A DNA stretch of 22,565 bases from contig JABEVH010000026.1 in the NCBI GenBank assembly GCA_013043915.1, positions 1 through 22,565 on the forward strand, read 5' to 3'. The stretch's first letter is position 1; each line of letters begins with the position of its first letter. The notes under the pieces are model-generated. The model was not told the origin of the DNA, did not search any database, and saw only the letters and a list, made by a program, of their open reading frames with translations. The DNA comes from Pseudomonadales bacterium (lineage in GTDB: Bacteria > Pseudomonadota > Gammaproteobacteria > Pseudomonadales > Moraxellaceae). Both the position numbers and the translations under genes were made by a program. Below are positions 1 through 8,127 of the stretch, piece after piece.

Positions 1-10
1 CTACTGGGGG

Positions 11-2143
11 GTGGGGCAGCTTGCACTGACACTGAGTGAGCTGGTCGCGGATGCGCGTGTTTCTGATTTCAGGCTATGGCTGGGAGCGTGTGGTCTAGTA
101 GCTTATTATCAGGGAACGCTCCTATTTTTGGGCAAGCAGCTCAGTCATAAAGCCTGGATCCTCGTGGTGGTCACCTTGTTGTTGCTGGTGGGGGATTTTT
201 TCGGAGGAACAGGCCGGTTGGCCTTCCTCTTGGTTTGGGTCATGAGCGGACTTTGGTTATGGATGGGCTGGCAGCTGGCCATTCACAAGAGTCGCTATCG
301 TATCGTGGGCAAGTTTCTTGTCATTCGCGGGGTGATCAATCTGCTGGTGGTTTTGCCGCTGCCTGCTGCACTAATTCAAGGTCTCCACCCATTTTATCGC
401 GCAGCTGAAGTTTTTTCCCTGCTCAGCATGATGTATGCAGTTTTGGCTGAAATGCAGGATCGCTATCTGCAAACGGTGGGTAGCCTTAGTCATGGTCTGG
501 CTATCTGTGATGAGTTGGGGCAACTGCACCTCCTGAACGAGCAGGCCGCCCATTTACTGGGGTATGAATCAGCGGCCAGTCTACGTGGTCATAGCCTGAT
601 GCGGCTGTTTCCTCACACGACGCCTCAACGCATACTCGCTTATCTGCATCGCGTCATGCAGCAACGAGACCTTCAGGCGGGACCCTGGGTGGATGAAGTT
701 GAGGTGATGCGCTTTGATGGCACTTTATTGCCGGTTGAGCTCATCGCCTCGGTTTACCGTGAACGTGGACAGCACTATGCCCTGATACAGGTTATAGATA
801 TCCGTGAGCGACGGCTAGCCCTGGATCGTCTGCGGCAGGCGGCACGCATAGACACCCTGACCGGATTGCTGAATCGTCGTGCTTTGCTCGAAGAGATGGA
901 GCATGTTGTTCATCATGCCTTGCAAAAGGGGCAGGAAGTAGGTGTTTTGTATATTGATCTGGACCGATTCCATCATTTTAATGATGCGTTGGGGCATAGT
1001 GGTGGAGATCTGTTGCTTTCTGAAGTAGCGAATCGATTGTGCCAATTGGTCAAAAATGACGATATTTTGGCGCGGGTTGATGGTGATGAGTTTGTCCTGG
1101 TCATGCCGGGATGTGAATCAGGTGAAGCCCTGGCTCGTATACAGGCGGCGTCGACCAAGGTACAGCAGTTATTTGATCAGCCTTTTGAGATTCATTCCTT
1201 TTCTGTGCGGATTCGCCCCAGTCTGGGAGCTTGTATCTGCCCCCTGCAAGCTATGGACAAGGAGACCTTGTTGCAGCAGGCCAGTTTGGCGCTTTATGCC
1301 GCCAAGGACCAGAAATTGCGCGAAGTTTGTTTGTTTGACCAGGATATGGATGTACGTAATCGCTATAACTTGCTGCTGGAAGAGCAAATGGCTATGGCCT
1401 TGCAACGACGGGAAATGCATATGGTCTATCAGCCGATCATGGATGTGGACGCGCATCGTTTTGACAAGGTTGAGGCTTTGCTGCGCTGGGATAACCAAGA
1501 ACTGGGTCGTGTTGACCCTGACAAATTTATTCCGCTGGCGGAAAGACACGGCATGATTTTGCCGCTAGGTAATTTTGTCGTGGATCAGGCATGCCAACAG
1601 CTGGCAGCTTGGAGGGGTACGCTTTTGGAACACGTCAAAATTGCCATCAATATTTCGGCATGGCAATTATACGATGTCCATTTTATGGCACATACCCTGG
1701 GGTGTTTGCAGGCCTATGGTGTAGCTGCTTACCAGATTGAACTGGAACTGACGGAAAGGGTGCTGATCGATGATACCCAGCAGACGGAGACTCTGTTGGG
1801 TATTTTGCGGGATTTGGGTTTTGGTTTGTCGGTCGATGATTTTGGTACAGGTTATTCAGCCATGAGCTATTTGACGCGCTTTCCGCTGACCACCTTGAAG
1901 ATAGATCGGGCTTTTGTCCGAGATGTGGCCACTAATGAGCGTAGCCGCATGTTGGCTTCCGCGATTATTGCCTTGGGACGTAGCCTGGGCATGATGGTGA
2001 TTGCTGAAGGTGTTGAACTGGTCTCGCAGCAACAGGAACTGCAGCATCTCGGATGCAACCTCATGCAGGGATATTATTTTGCTCGCCCTATGCCGGCTGA
2101 AGCACTGCTGGACTCGGTGATGCATGACCGTTTACGGTTGTAA
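11..2143 (+). CDS. Membrane-anchored PAS-GGDEF-EAL cyclic-di-GMP signalling protein (5' end possibly truncated)
   Basis: Likely makes and/or breaks c-di-GMP at the inner membrane. Residues about 22-148 hold about five hydrophobic segments, 150-270 look like a PAS sensor, 280-440 are a GGDEF domain and 455-705 an EAL domain. The GGDEF signature reads DGDEF (357-361), and the inhibitory-site arginine expected upstream is replaced by lysine (KNDD). The EAL half looks catalytically complete: EAL at 488-490, NIS near 547, TER near 581, DDFGTGYS at 609-616, KIDR at 630, AEGVE at 665 and QGYYFARPM at 686. Degradation is therefore well supported, whereas synthesis is possible but less sure. The chosen start is a GTG at 11 with no clear ribosome site. 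The frame stays open to position 2, so the true start may lie outside the window with more membrane segments. It ends 129 bases before flgB, which has its own promoter. The adjacency suggests, but does not show, a motility role. Confidence 0.9.
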   Translation: MGQLALTLSELVADARVSDFRLWLGACGLVAYYQGTLLFLGKQLSHKAWILVVVTLLLLVGDFFGGTGRLAFLLVWVMSGLWLWMGWQLAIHKSRYRIVGKFLVIRGVINLLVVLPLPAALIQGLHPFYRAAEVFSLLSMMYAVLAEMQDRYLQTVGSLSHGLAICDELGQLHLLNEQAAHLLGYESAASLRGHSLMRLFPHTTPQRILAYLHRVMQQRDLQAGPWVDEVEVMRFDGTLLPVELIASVYRERGQHYALIQVIDIRERRLALDRLRQAARIDTLTGLLNRRALLEEMEHVVHHALQKGQEVGVLYIDLDRFHHFNDALGHSGGDLLLSEVANRLCQLVKNDDILARVDGDEFVLVMPGCESGEALARIQAASTKVQQLFDQPFEIHSFSVRIRPSLGACICPLQAMDKETLLQQASLALYAAKDQKLREVCLFDQDMDVRNRYNLLLEEQMAMALQRREMHMVYQPIMDVDAHRFDKVEALLRWDNQELGRVDPDKFIPLAERHGMILPLGNFVVDQACQQLAAWRGTLLEHVKIAINISAWQLYDVHFMAHTLGCLQAYGVAAYQIELELTERVLIDDTQQTETLLGILRDLGFGLSVDDFGTGYSAMSYLTRFPLTTLKIDRAFVRDVATNERSRMLASAIIALGRSLGMMVIAEGVELVSQQQELQHLGCNLMQGYYFARPMPAEALLDSVMHDRLRL

Positions 2144-2215
2144 TTTGCCGATATCTGCCGTTTAAAAGGCCTTGCTGCGAGCCCGCTACCGAGCATAATC
2201 AGGGTCTTTGAAAAG

Positions 2216-2231
2216 TGGTACGGATGTTGCT
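2216..2231 (+). promoter_or_regulatory. Sigma-54 (-24/-12) promoter of the flgB operon
   Basis: TGGTACG-GATG-TTGCT matches the RpoN consensus TGGCACG-N4-TTGCW at all but one position. The invariant GG (2217-2218) and GC (2229-2230) are exactly 10 bases apart. The predicted transcript start is near 2242, about 31 bases before flgB. A sigma-54 promoter needs an activator of the FleQ or FleR type, and FleR is encoded downstream in this window. Confidence 0.85.
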
Positions 2232-2250
2232 TGTTGTTTAGGCAAGCAAC
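2226..2250. promoter_or_regulatory. Perfect 8-bp inverted repeat overlapping the flgB promoter
   Basis: GTTGCTTG (2226-2233) and CAAGCAAC (2243-2250) are exact reverse complements separated by 9 bases. The left arm contains the -12 GC of the sigma-54 promoter and the right arm lies at about +2 to +9. Because the left arm lies upstream of the predicted transcript start, a DNA operator for a dimeric protein fits better than an RNA hairpin. This is inferred; no known binding consensus was recognised. Confidence 0.5.
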
Positions 2251-2272
2251 GATGGGTGAGAGGAACCGTATC

Positions 2273-2674
2273 ATGGCCCTAAACTTCAATACAGCCTTCG
2301 GATTTCACGAACGAGCCTTGAGTGTCGAATCGCAGCGCATGCAGATCCTGGCTTCCAACTTGGCGAACAGTGATACCCCGAACTACAAAGCCAAAGATGT
2401 TAATTTTCAGGAGGCCATGGCAGCTGCTGCTCAGGTGACGGATGCTGGCAGCATGTCACAAACAAATCCTGGGCATTTATCAGGCCTGCCAGGTGCTAGT
2501 CCAGCAGGTGTGGTTCAGTACCGGATTCCTACACAACCTGCCCTTGATGGCAATACCGTCGATGCGCAGCAGGAAGAGGCCGCCTTTTCGCGTAATGCCA
2601 TGACGTATCAGGCCAGCCTTACCTTTGTAACCAATTCCATCAAAAACTTGATGACCGCCATTCAAGGCACTTGA
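2273..2674 (+). CDS. flgB: Flagellar proximal rod protein FlgB
   Basis: A 133-residue rod subunit exported by the flagellar type III system to build the periplasmic shaft above the MS ring. The N-terminus has the rod/hook family signature, with NLANSDTPNYKAKD at residues 29-42. The C-terminus ends in an amphipathic helix (MTYQASLTFVTNSIKNLMTA). The frame extends upstream through a TTG at 2231, but that would lie before the predicted transcript start. The ATG at 2273 follows a GAGAGG ribosome site and gives the usual FlgB beginning (ALNFNTAFGFHERAL). It is the first gene of the flgB operon and overlaps the ribosome site of flgC by two bases. FlgA, FlgM and FlgN genes, often found next to flgB, are not on its upstream side here. 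Confidence 0.97.
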   Translation: MALNFNTAFGFHERALSVESQRMQILASNLANSDTPNYKAKDVNFQEAMAAAAQVTDAGSMSQTNPGHLSGLPGASPAGVVQYRIPTQPALDGNTVDAQQEEAAFSRNAMTYQASLTFVTNSIKNLMTAIQGT

Positions 2675-2685
2675 GGAGGCAGATC

Positions 2686-3129
2686 ATGTCCATGGGTGAT
2701 ATTTTTACCATTGCAGGCAGCGGCATGAGTGCCCAGACGGTACGTTTAAATACCGTATCGAGCAATATCGCCAATGCTGATTCAGTCAGCTCCTCCGTGG
2801 GTGGAACCTATCGGGCGCGCGAGCCGGTATTCAAAGCCGTACAACAGGCTTTGTATGACGCCAATAATGGTGGGCAACCTTTGGCGCTCGGGCAAGATGC
2901 GGCGGGAGTTCAAGTGGCAGGCATTGTGGAAAGCCAGGCGCCTTTACAGATGAAATTTGAACCGCAAAATCCGTATGCTGATAAAAATGGTTATGTGGCC
3001 TATCCCAACGTCAACGTCGTCGAGGAAATGGCCAATATGATTTCAGCCTCACGTTCATTCCAGACCAATGTTGATGTGATGAATACAGCTAAAACATTGA
3101 TGCAAAAAACTTTGACCCTGGGCCAGTGA
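2686..3129 (+). CDS. flgC: Flagellar proximal rod protein FlgC
   Basis: A rod subunit of 147 residues that polymerises with FlgB and FlgF below FlgG. The N-terminal rod motif reads SSNIANADSVSSSVGGTYRA (residues 25-44). The C-terminal helix (VNVVEEMANMISASRSFQTN) is the conserved coiled-coil export and assembly region. The ATG at 2686 is chosen because GAGGAGG (2673-2679) lies 6 bases upstream. That ribosome site overlaps the flgB stop codon, so translation of the two genes is probably coupled. An in-frame TTG at 2671 would overlap the ribosome site and is unlikely. Length and motifs are ordinary for the family. Confidence 0.97.
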   Translation: MSMGDIFTIAGSGMSAQTVRLNTVSSNIANADSVSSSVGGTYRAREPVFKAVQQALYDANNGGQPLALGQDAAGVQVAGIVESQAPLQMKFEPQNPYADKNGYVAYPNVNVVEEMANMISASRSFQTNVDVMNTAKTLMQKTLTLGQ

Positions 3130-3139
3130 GGAGACTGTC

Positions 3140-3868
3140 ATGACAACGACCAGTGCCAGCAACAGTAACTCATCGATCCTGAGTCAGTACGCCATTGGCA
3201 ACAATTCAGCGAGCAGTTCGACCAGCAATGCAACGGCGGCAGCCGCCGCTAGTTCAGCGGCCACACAAACCCTGGGTGAAAATGACTTTCTGACCATGAT
3301 GATGGCTCAGCTCAAAAATCAGGATCCTCTCAATCCTATGGATAACACAGCTTTTGTGGCCCAGCTGGCGCAGTTTTCTCAGGTATCGGGCATACAGAAT
3401 CTGAATACGACCATGAACAGCCTGAGCCAGAACATGACTTCTAACCAGGCCTTGCAGGCATCATCCCTGATTGGTAAGCAAGTTTATGTGCCGACATCAA
3501 CAGCCGTATACGGGGGTACGGGTAGCCTCTCCGGTCAGATCACGGTTCCACAGGCTACCAGCGCGGTGAATGTGGCCATATCAGACAGCAATGGCAACGT
3601 TGTCAAGAATATGACCCTGGGTAGTCAGGCGGCAGGCACGACACCCTTTACCTGGGATGGTACCGATAATCTGGGTAATCAAGTGTCGGCAGGCAATTAT
3701 ACCGTGGCCGTGACTGCACCGATTGCCGGAAAAAGTACACAGCTGGCAACAACGCTGCCTGCCAATGTGAATAGTGTCAGTTTTACCGGGAGTGGCGGAG
3801 CTGTGCAGCTTAACCTGCAGGGCTTGGGTACAGTTGCACTCACCTCAGTACAGCAAATAGCTCAATAA
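3140..3868 (+). CDS. flgD: Flagellar hook cap / hook assembly protein FlgD
   Basis: A scaffold of 242 residues that caps the growing hook and guides FlgE polymerisation; it is lost from the finished organelle. Residues 1-45 are a Ser/Ala/Thr/Asn-rich disordered export leader. The conserved FlgD core follows, with LGENDFLTMMMAQLKNQDPL at 45-64 and AQLAQFSQVSGIQNLN at 74-89. The C-terminal half has the Ig/tudor-type fold typical of FlgD (FTWDGTDNLGNQVSAGNYTV, about 169-188). GAGGAG at 3128-3133 overlaps the flgC stop and lies 6 bases before the ATG. It is immediately followed by its client flgE. Confidence 0.97.
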   Translation: MTTTSASNSNSSILSQYAIGNNSASSSTSNATAAAAASSAATQTLGENDFLTMMMAQLKNQDPLNPMDNTAFVAQLAQFSQVSGIQNLNTTMNSLSQNMTSNQALQASSLIGKQVYVPTSTAVYGGTGSLSGQITVPQATSAVNVAISDSNGNVVKNMTLGSQAAGTTPFTWDGTDNLGNQVSAGNYTVAVTAPIAGKSTQLATTLPANVNSVSFTGSGGAVQLNLQGLGTVALTSVQQIAQ

Positions 3869-3884
3869 AGCCCAGGAGTTTATC

Positions 3885-5849
3885 ATGGCCTTCAATACAG
3901 CACTGAGCGGTCTTAATGCCGCTAGCTCCAATCTGGATGTCATCAGCAATAATATTGCCAACTCCAGTACGGTAGGTTTTAAAGCATCCCGGGCCGAATT
4001 TGGTGATGTTTATGCCGCTTCTGTTCTGGGCACGGGTTCTAATGCCGTGGGCTCGGGTGTTAACCTGGCTAATGTCAGGCAGTTGTTCAATCAGGGTAAT
4101 CTTCAGACGACCGGTAACAGCCTGGATGTGGCCATCAGCGGGGGAGGCATGTTCACCATGAGCAACTCCGGTGCCTTGACGTATACCCGGGCCGGGCAGT
4201 TTGGTTTGGACAAAAGTGGCTATATCGTTGATTCCAGCAATGCCCAGCTACAGGGCTATGCGGTCGATGCCAATGGTAATGTCGTGGGTAATAATCTGAC
4301 TTCACTGCAGGTTTCAACTGCCAACCAGGCCCCTAACCGCACGACGGATGTTCAGGGCAATGTTAATCTCGATGCTTCTGCCGCCGTGCTGGTCAAGCAG
4401 GGCAATACCTACCAATCCCTAGGTAGTAAAATTGAAAATGCCGTGACCGGTACTGTCAATGGGTATCCGGCCGAGAGTGTCAGTATCAACAACACCAATT
4501 CAGGGGGAAGTTCGCTGGTGAATTTCACCGCCAATGAATCAGCACTGGCCATGGCGCAGCAACTGCAAGCGGTGACCGGTGTGGCCGCCACAGCGACGAC
4601 GATGGCCAAGGTGACGGGTTTTAACAATGCGAGCTCTATCGTCACCCTCAACGGTGTTACGTTAAGCGGTGCAACACCTGCCGCATTTGCTGCCTCCATC
4701 AACAACTTGACCGGAACGACCTTGAGCGGTATTACCGCCGCCGTGAGCGGTACTACGGTCATGGTGACTTCCAATAACGGACAAGATCTGAACTTTGGCA
4801 TCAATGCCAGCGGCAATTCAGGCGACACCATGACCGTGCAAGGGATGACCAGTGCGACCAGTTCGGTGGGGACGGCACAAATCATCTCCGGAAGCGGTGG
4901 TGGACAGACCACGGTGGGCGGCCTGGTGAACCTTAATTTGCAGCAGGGGTTTAGCCTGACCGGTGGCGGAGGTCAGGTCTTTACCACATCCCCCGTGGCC
5001 AGCCCCTATATATCCAATACCTTTGATCCGACCAATCCAGCTACGTACAACTCGGTGACCGGAACCACGGTCTATGACAGCATGGGTAATGCGCATCAAA
5101 TGACGACGTATTTTGTCAAAGATTCTACCCCCAATACCTGGACCATGTATGTGCAGGTTGATGGGCAGAATGTCGGTGATCCCAACACGGCGTTACCCGC
5201 ACCTGCCAACACGCAACCCACCATGTTTGCTCATAACATCGTGTTTAATAATGATGGCAGCCTAAATACCACGGCAACTCCTCCCATTCTGGTTTCTAAC
5301 TGGACCCCGCTAAACTCTTCAGGACTGCCTAATGGTGCCGTCAGTGGCCAGTCGGTAGCCAACGGTGGGGCTCTGCCCATTCCTATCCCGCCGACCAGTT
5401 CCAATTTTCAGTTAGATCTGACCGGGACGACGCAATACGGTAGCCCTTTCTCGGTCAATTCCTTGACGCAGAACGGTTACACCACCGGGCAACTCAGTGG
5501 TTTGAACATCGGTAATACCGGACAGCTGCAGGCCAATTATACCAACGGGCAATCCAAGACCTTAGGTGTGGTGGCGCTGGCTAATTTTCCCAATCAGCAG
5601 GGATTAAAATCGGTCGGTGGTACGTCCTGGACCCAGACCTTTGCTTCCGGGCAGCCTACCTACGGTCAACCGGGCTCGTCATCCTTAGGCTTGCTGACCT
5701 CCGGGTCGCTGGAGCAGTCAACGGTGAACCTGTCATCGGAACTGGTGAACTTGATCACGGCCCAGAGTAATTATCAGGCCAATGCCAAGACCATACAGAC
5801 GGAATCGACGCTCTTGCAGACCGTCATCAATATTGGCGGCGCGCCTTAG
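3885..5849 (+). CDS. flgE: Flagellar hook protein FlgE, enlarged by an inserted module
   Basis: The hook subunit, forming the universal joint outside the cell. Residues 1-165 give the canonical D0/D1 start (SNNIANSSTVGFKASRAEF, 21-39; TYTRAGQFGLDKSGYIVDS, 99-117). Family sequence resumes at FDPTNPATYNSVTGTTVYDS (380-399) and runs to the conserved end (ELVNLITAQSNYQANAKTIQ). At 654 aa it is much longer than the roughly 400-aa enterobacterial FlgE. Much of the excess is an insertion between about residues 168 and 379, whose core (192-371) is homologous to a segment of FlgK in the same operon. AGGAG lies 6 bases before the ATG. The repeated helix/strand pattern of the insertion resembles flagellin 'IN' motifs, which is an inference from pattern only. 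As in other hooks, the insertion should face outward. Confidence 0.97.
   Translation: MAFNTALSGLNAASSNLDVISNNIANSSTVGFKASRAEFGDVYAASVLGTGSNAVGSGVNLANVRQLFNQGNLQTTGNSLDVAISGGGMFTMSNSGALTYTRAGQFGLDKSGYIVDSSNAQLQGYAVDANGNVVGNNLTSLQVSTANQAPNRTTDVQGNVNLDASAAVLVKQGNTYQSLGSKIENAVTGTVNGYPAESVSINNTNSGGSSLVNFTANESALAMAQQLQAVTGVAATATTMAKVTGFNNASSIVTLNGVTLSGATPAAFAASINNLTGTTLSGITAAVSGTTVMVTSNNGQDLNFGINASGNSGDTMTVQGMTSATSSVGTAQIISGSGGGQTTVGGLVNLNLQQGFSLTGGGGQVFTTSPVASPYISNTFDPTNPATYNSVTGTTVYDSMGNAHQMTTYFVKDSTPNTWTMYVQVDGQNVGDPNTALPAPANTQPTMFAHNIVFNNDGSLNTTATPPILVSNWTPLNSSGLPNGAVSGQSVANGGALPIPIPPTSSNFQLDLTGTTQYGSPFSVNSLTQNGYTTGQLSGLNIGNTGQLQANYTNGQSKTLGVVALANFPNQQGLKSVGGTSWTQTFASGQPTYGQPGSSSLGLLTSGSLEQSTVNLSSELVNLITAQSNYQANAKTIQTESTLLQTVINIGGAP
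4458..4997 (+). repeat. Shared hook/junction module, copy in flgE
   Basis: Codes for FlgE residues 192-371, from NGYPAE to FTTSPV. It parallels FlgK residues 556-730 over its whole length. Matching landmarks in the same order are NGYPAE, ANESA...VTGV, LSGATPAAFAASIN (260-273), TVGG and FTTSPV. At DNA level the two copies have diverged clearly, so this is an old shared domain and not a recent duplication. Confidence 0.8.
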
Positions 5850-5874
5850 GTCTTAAGTTGGGGAGTGATGTAAA

Positions 5875-6621
5875 ATGGACAAGTCTCTTTATCTGGCGAT
5901 GTCAGGGGCAGCTCAGACACTCAATGCCATGGCGATTCATGCCAATAATCTGGCTAATGTCAGCACCAATGGATTTGAAGCTGATCTGGAACAGGCCCGT
6001 TCCATGCAGTTATTCGGGCAGACCTATCCCAGCCGTGTTTATGCCATGATCGAAGAACCCTCTACTAACACCAACCATGGCGCTATCAATACCACGGGTA
6101 ATGCTTTGGATGTGGTGGTCAGTGGCCAGGGCTGGCTGGCAGTTCAGGCTCCTGATGGCAGCGAAGCCTATACCCGGGCCGGTGATTTTCACCTGGGTGT
6201 CGATGGTGTGCTGCGCAATGGTGCCGGTTTTGCTGCTTTGGGCAGTAGTGGTAAGCCTATCGTGGTTCCCAATGCCATTCGTGTGCAAATCGGCAATGAC
6301 GGAACCATCAGTTACCAGTCTCCCGATGCAGCGTTAACCGGGCTGGAAGTGGTTGATAACTTAAAGATGGTCACCCTCGATCCCACACAATTACATAAGG
6401 GCACCGACGGTCTTATGCACGTGACCGCAGGTAGTGCGGCTCCGGTAGCCGATCCCTCGCTGCACTTAAATACCGGGGTGGTTGAATCGAGTAATGTCAG
6501 TGCCGTGGGTGAACTGGCGCGTGTAATTGAACTATCCCGGCAATTTGAAATGCAGGTCAAGTTCATGCAGGATGCGCAAAATAACGACCAGTCTATGGCA
6601 CGGATCATGCAAGTACCCTAA
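5875..6621 (+). CDS. flgF: Flagellar proximal rod protein FlgF
   Basis: A 248-residue subunit of the proximal rod, the usual length for FlgF. The rod signature NNLANVSTNGFEADLEQ occupies residues 24-40. The central FlgF/FlgG-type strand region includes GNALDVVVSGQGWLAVQAPD and AYTRAGDF. The C-terminal assembly helix is recognisable (NVSAVGELARVIELSRQFEM) but continues into an unusual Gln/Asn/Met-rich tail. GGGGAG at 5860-5865 lies 9 bases before the ATG. The last codons also form a close match to a sigma-54 promoter facing flgG (6596-6611), so the 3' end may have a second, regulatory role. Confidence 0.95.
   Translation: MDKSLYLAMSGAAQTLNAMAIHANNLANVSTNGFEADLEQARSMQLFGQTYPSRVYAMIEEPSTNTNHGAINTTGNALDVVVSGQGWLAVQAPDGSEAYTRAGDFHLGVDGVLRNGAGFAALGSSGKPIVVPNAIRVQIGNDGTISYQSPDAALTGLEVVDNLKMVTLDPTQLHKGTDGLMHVTAGSAAPVADPSLHLNTGVVESSNVSAVGELARVIELSRQFEMQVKFMQDAQNNDQSMARIMQVP
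6596..6611 (+). promoter_or_regulatory. Candidate internal sigma-54 promoter for flgG and downstream genes
   Basis: TGGCACG-GATC-ATGCA has a perfect -24 half and one mismatch in the -12 half. GG (6597-6598) and GC (6609-6610) have the correct 10-base spacing. The predicted start near 6622 is the first base after the flgF stop, giving a 35-base leader to flgG. It lies inside coding sequence, so a chance match is possible. Confidence 0.5.
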
Positions 6622-6656
6622 CCACGTGATGGGACATTGACGCAGGAGTATCAGCC

Positions 6657-7442
6657 ATGCAACCCGCTTTATGGATCGCCAAAACCGGCTTGAGCGCTCA
6701 GGATTTCAAACTGGCTACCATAGCCAATAACCTGGCCAACGTTTCAACCACGGGGTTCAAGCGAGATTCCGCTACTTTTCAGGATTTGCTGTATCAGACT
6801 CAGCAGTCGCCTGGCGGGCCAACTTCCTCGAATACGGCTTTGCCCTCAGGATTAAATATTGGTACCGGGGTGCGTATTGGCTCGACCATGAAGCAATTTA
6901 CCGAAGGGTCAATTTCGGTGACCAGTCAGCCTCTCGATATCGCCATCAATGGTCGCGGATTTTTGCAGGTGATGCTGCCGGATGGAACGACAGCCTATAC
7001 GCGTGATGGTAGTCTGCAAATGAATAACCAGGGACAACTGGTGACGGCGCAGGGCTATACCGTACAACCGACGATTACGATTCCTCCGCAGGTCACGCAA
7101 GTGACCATCGGCGCTGACGGCACGATTTCATACAATAATCCAACGACCAATTTGCCTACCCAGCTGGGACAAATCACCATCGCGGATTTTATCAATCCCC
7201 AGGGTTTACAGCCCCTGGGCGACAATCTTTATCAAGAATCAGGGTCAAGTGGAACAGCGGTTGTTTCACCACCGGCTATCAACGGCATGGGCAGCTTGCA
7301 GCAGGGAGCTCTGGAAACCTCCAACGTCAATATCGTGACGGAGATGGTCGATATGATTGCAGCACAGCGTGCCTATGAAATGAATTCCAAGGTCATTCAA
7401 ACGGCAGATCAGATGATGCAGTTTGTCACCCAGAATATGTAG
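6657..7442 (+). CDS. flgG: Flagellar distal rod protein FlgG
   Basis: A 261-residue subunit, practically the standard length, forming the distal rod that passes through the P and L rings. The N-terminal signature NNLANVSTTGFKRDSATFQD is at residues 24-43. The FlgG-typical motif TSQPLDIAINGRGFLQV is at about 91-107. The C-terminal helix SNVNIVTEMVDMIAAQRAYE is near-consensus. AGGAG at 6644-6648 precedes the ATG by 8 bases. A candidate sigma-54 promoter at the end of flgF could let flgG and the genes after it be expressed independently of flgB-F. Confidence 0.97.
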   Translation: MQPALWIAKTGLSAQDFKLATIANNLANVSTTGFKRDSATFQDLLYQTQQSPGGPTSSNTALPSGLNIGTGVRIGSTMKQFTEGSISVTSQPLDIAINGRGFLQVMLPDGTTAYTRDGSLQMNNQGQLVTAQGYTVQPTITIPPQVTQVTIGADGTISYNNPTTNLPTQLGQITIADFINPQGLQPLGDNLYQESGSSGTAVVSPPAINGMGSLQQGALETSNVNIVTEMVDMIAAQRAYEMNSKVIQTADQMMQFVTQNM

Positions 7443-7450
7443 GTGAAATC

Positions 7451-8116
7451 ATGAGAAGCTGGCTATGGCTAGGATTACCGGTGATACTCAGTGGGTGTAT
7501 CCCCCCGATTGCTCACCAAAATGATCCTGCTTATGCGCCGGTTTTACCCTTGCCGCGTGTGGCTCCGGAAAACAACAGCGGTTCCCTGTTTCAGGCGGGC
7601 TATGGCGTAGGTTTGTTTGAAGATCATCTGGCGCGGCGCATCGGTGATGACATCACCGTGGTGCTGCAGGAAAATACCGCCTCTAGCGATAGCAATAACG
7701 CGATGATCATGAAAAATGACACCAATACCGGTACCGTGGGTGTCAATCTCGGCGGGTTTAAGCCATTTGGTGCCAATTTTGCTGCCAATACCAATGCGCA
7801 ACGCAATTTCATGGGCAATGCCGTGGCCGGTCAAAGCAATACCCTGACCGGTAATGTCACGGTCAATGTCATCGATGTCTTGCCCAATGGCATTTTGGTG
7901 GTGCGTGGTGAGAAATGGGTACATCTGTCCCACGGTTCGGAAATCATTCGTGTGGCGGGGGATGTGCGCCCTGAGGATATCAACCCGGATAATACCGTGT
8001 TATCGACGCGGTTGGCAGATGCCAGGGTAACGTATACAGCACGTGGCGAGCTTGAGGATTCCAGTGAGAAGGGCTGGTTTTCCAAGCTGATCAGCAGCAT
8101 ATACTGGCCATTTTAG
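7451..8116 (+). CDS. flgH: Flagellar L-ring lipoprotein FlgH
   Basis: The outer-membrane L-ring subunit, 221 residues, which together with FlgI forms the bushing around the rod. It has a lipoprotein signal: a short hydrophobic stretch then the lipobox LSGC with the lipidated Cys16. The family core follows (GSLFQAGYGVGLFEDHLARR, about 44-63; GDDITVVLQENTAS; NGILVVRGEKWVHLSHGSE; GDVRPEDINPDNTVLSTRLA) and ends in the characteristic GWFSKLISSIYWPF. The start codon is 8 bases after the flgG stop, with AGGTGA overlapping that stop as ribosome site. Nothing is missing or truncated. Confidence 0.97.
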   Translation: MRSWLWLGLPVILSGCIPPIAHQNDPAYAPVLPLPRVAPENNSGSLFQAGYGVGLFEDHLARRIGDDITVVLQENTASSDSNNAMIMKNDTNTGTVGVNLGGFKPFGANFAANTNAQRNFMGNAVAGQSNTLTGNVTVNVIDVLPNGILVVRGEKWVHLSHGSEIIRVAGDVRPEDINPDNTVLSTRLADARVTYTARGELEDSSEKGWFSKLISSIYWPF

Positions 8117-8127
8117 GAGGCAACCCC

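Noticed and set aside
718..731. TGGCAC...TTGC inside the GGDEF-EAL gene
   Set aside because: Spacing between GG and GC is 9, one base too short, and no gene follows.
1056..1556. Second plus-strand frame (166 codons) inside the GGDEF-EAL gene
   Set aside because: Trp/Arg/Cys-rich out-of-frame reading of a well-conserved GGDEF-EAL coding region.
2147..2154. GCCGATAT, a possible sigma-28 -10 element upstream of flgB
   Set aside because: The position for the -35 element reads CCGTTTAC and does not resemble TAAA; a much better sigma-54 site lies downstream.
4409..4912. Minus-strand open frame (167 codons) opposite flgE
   Set aside because: Antisense shadow of the FlgE module; Val/Pro/Leu-rich, no ribosome site, no domain features.
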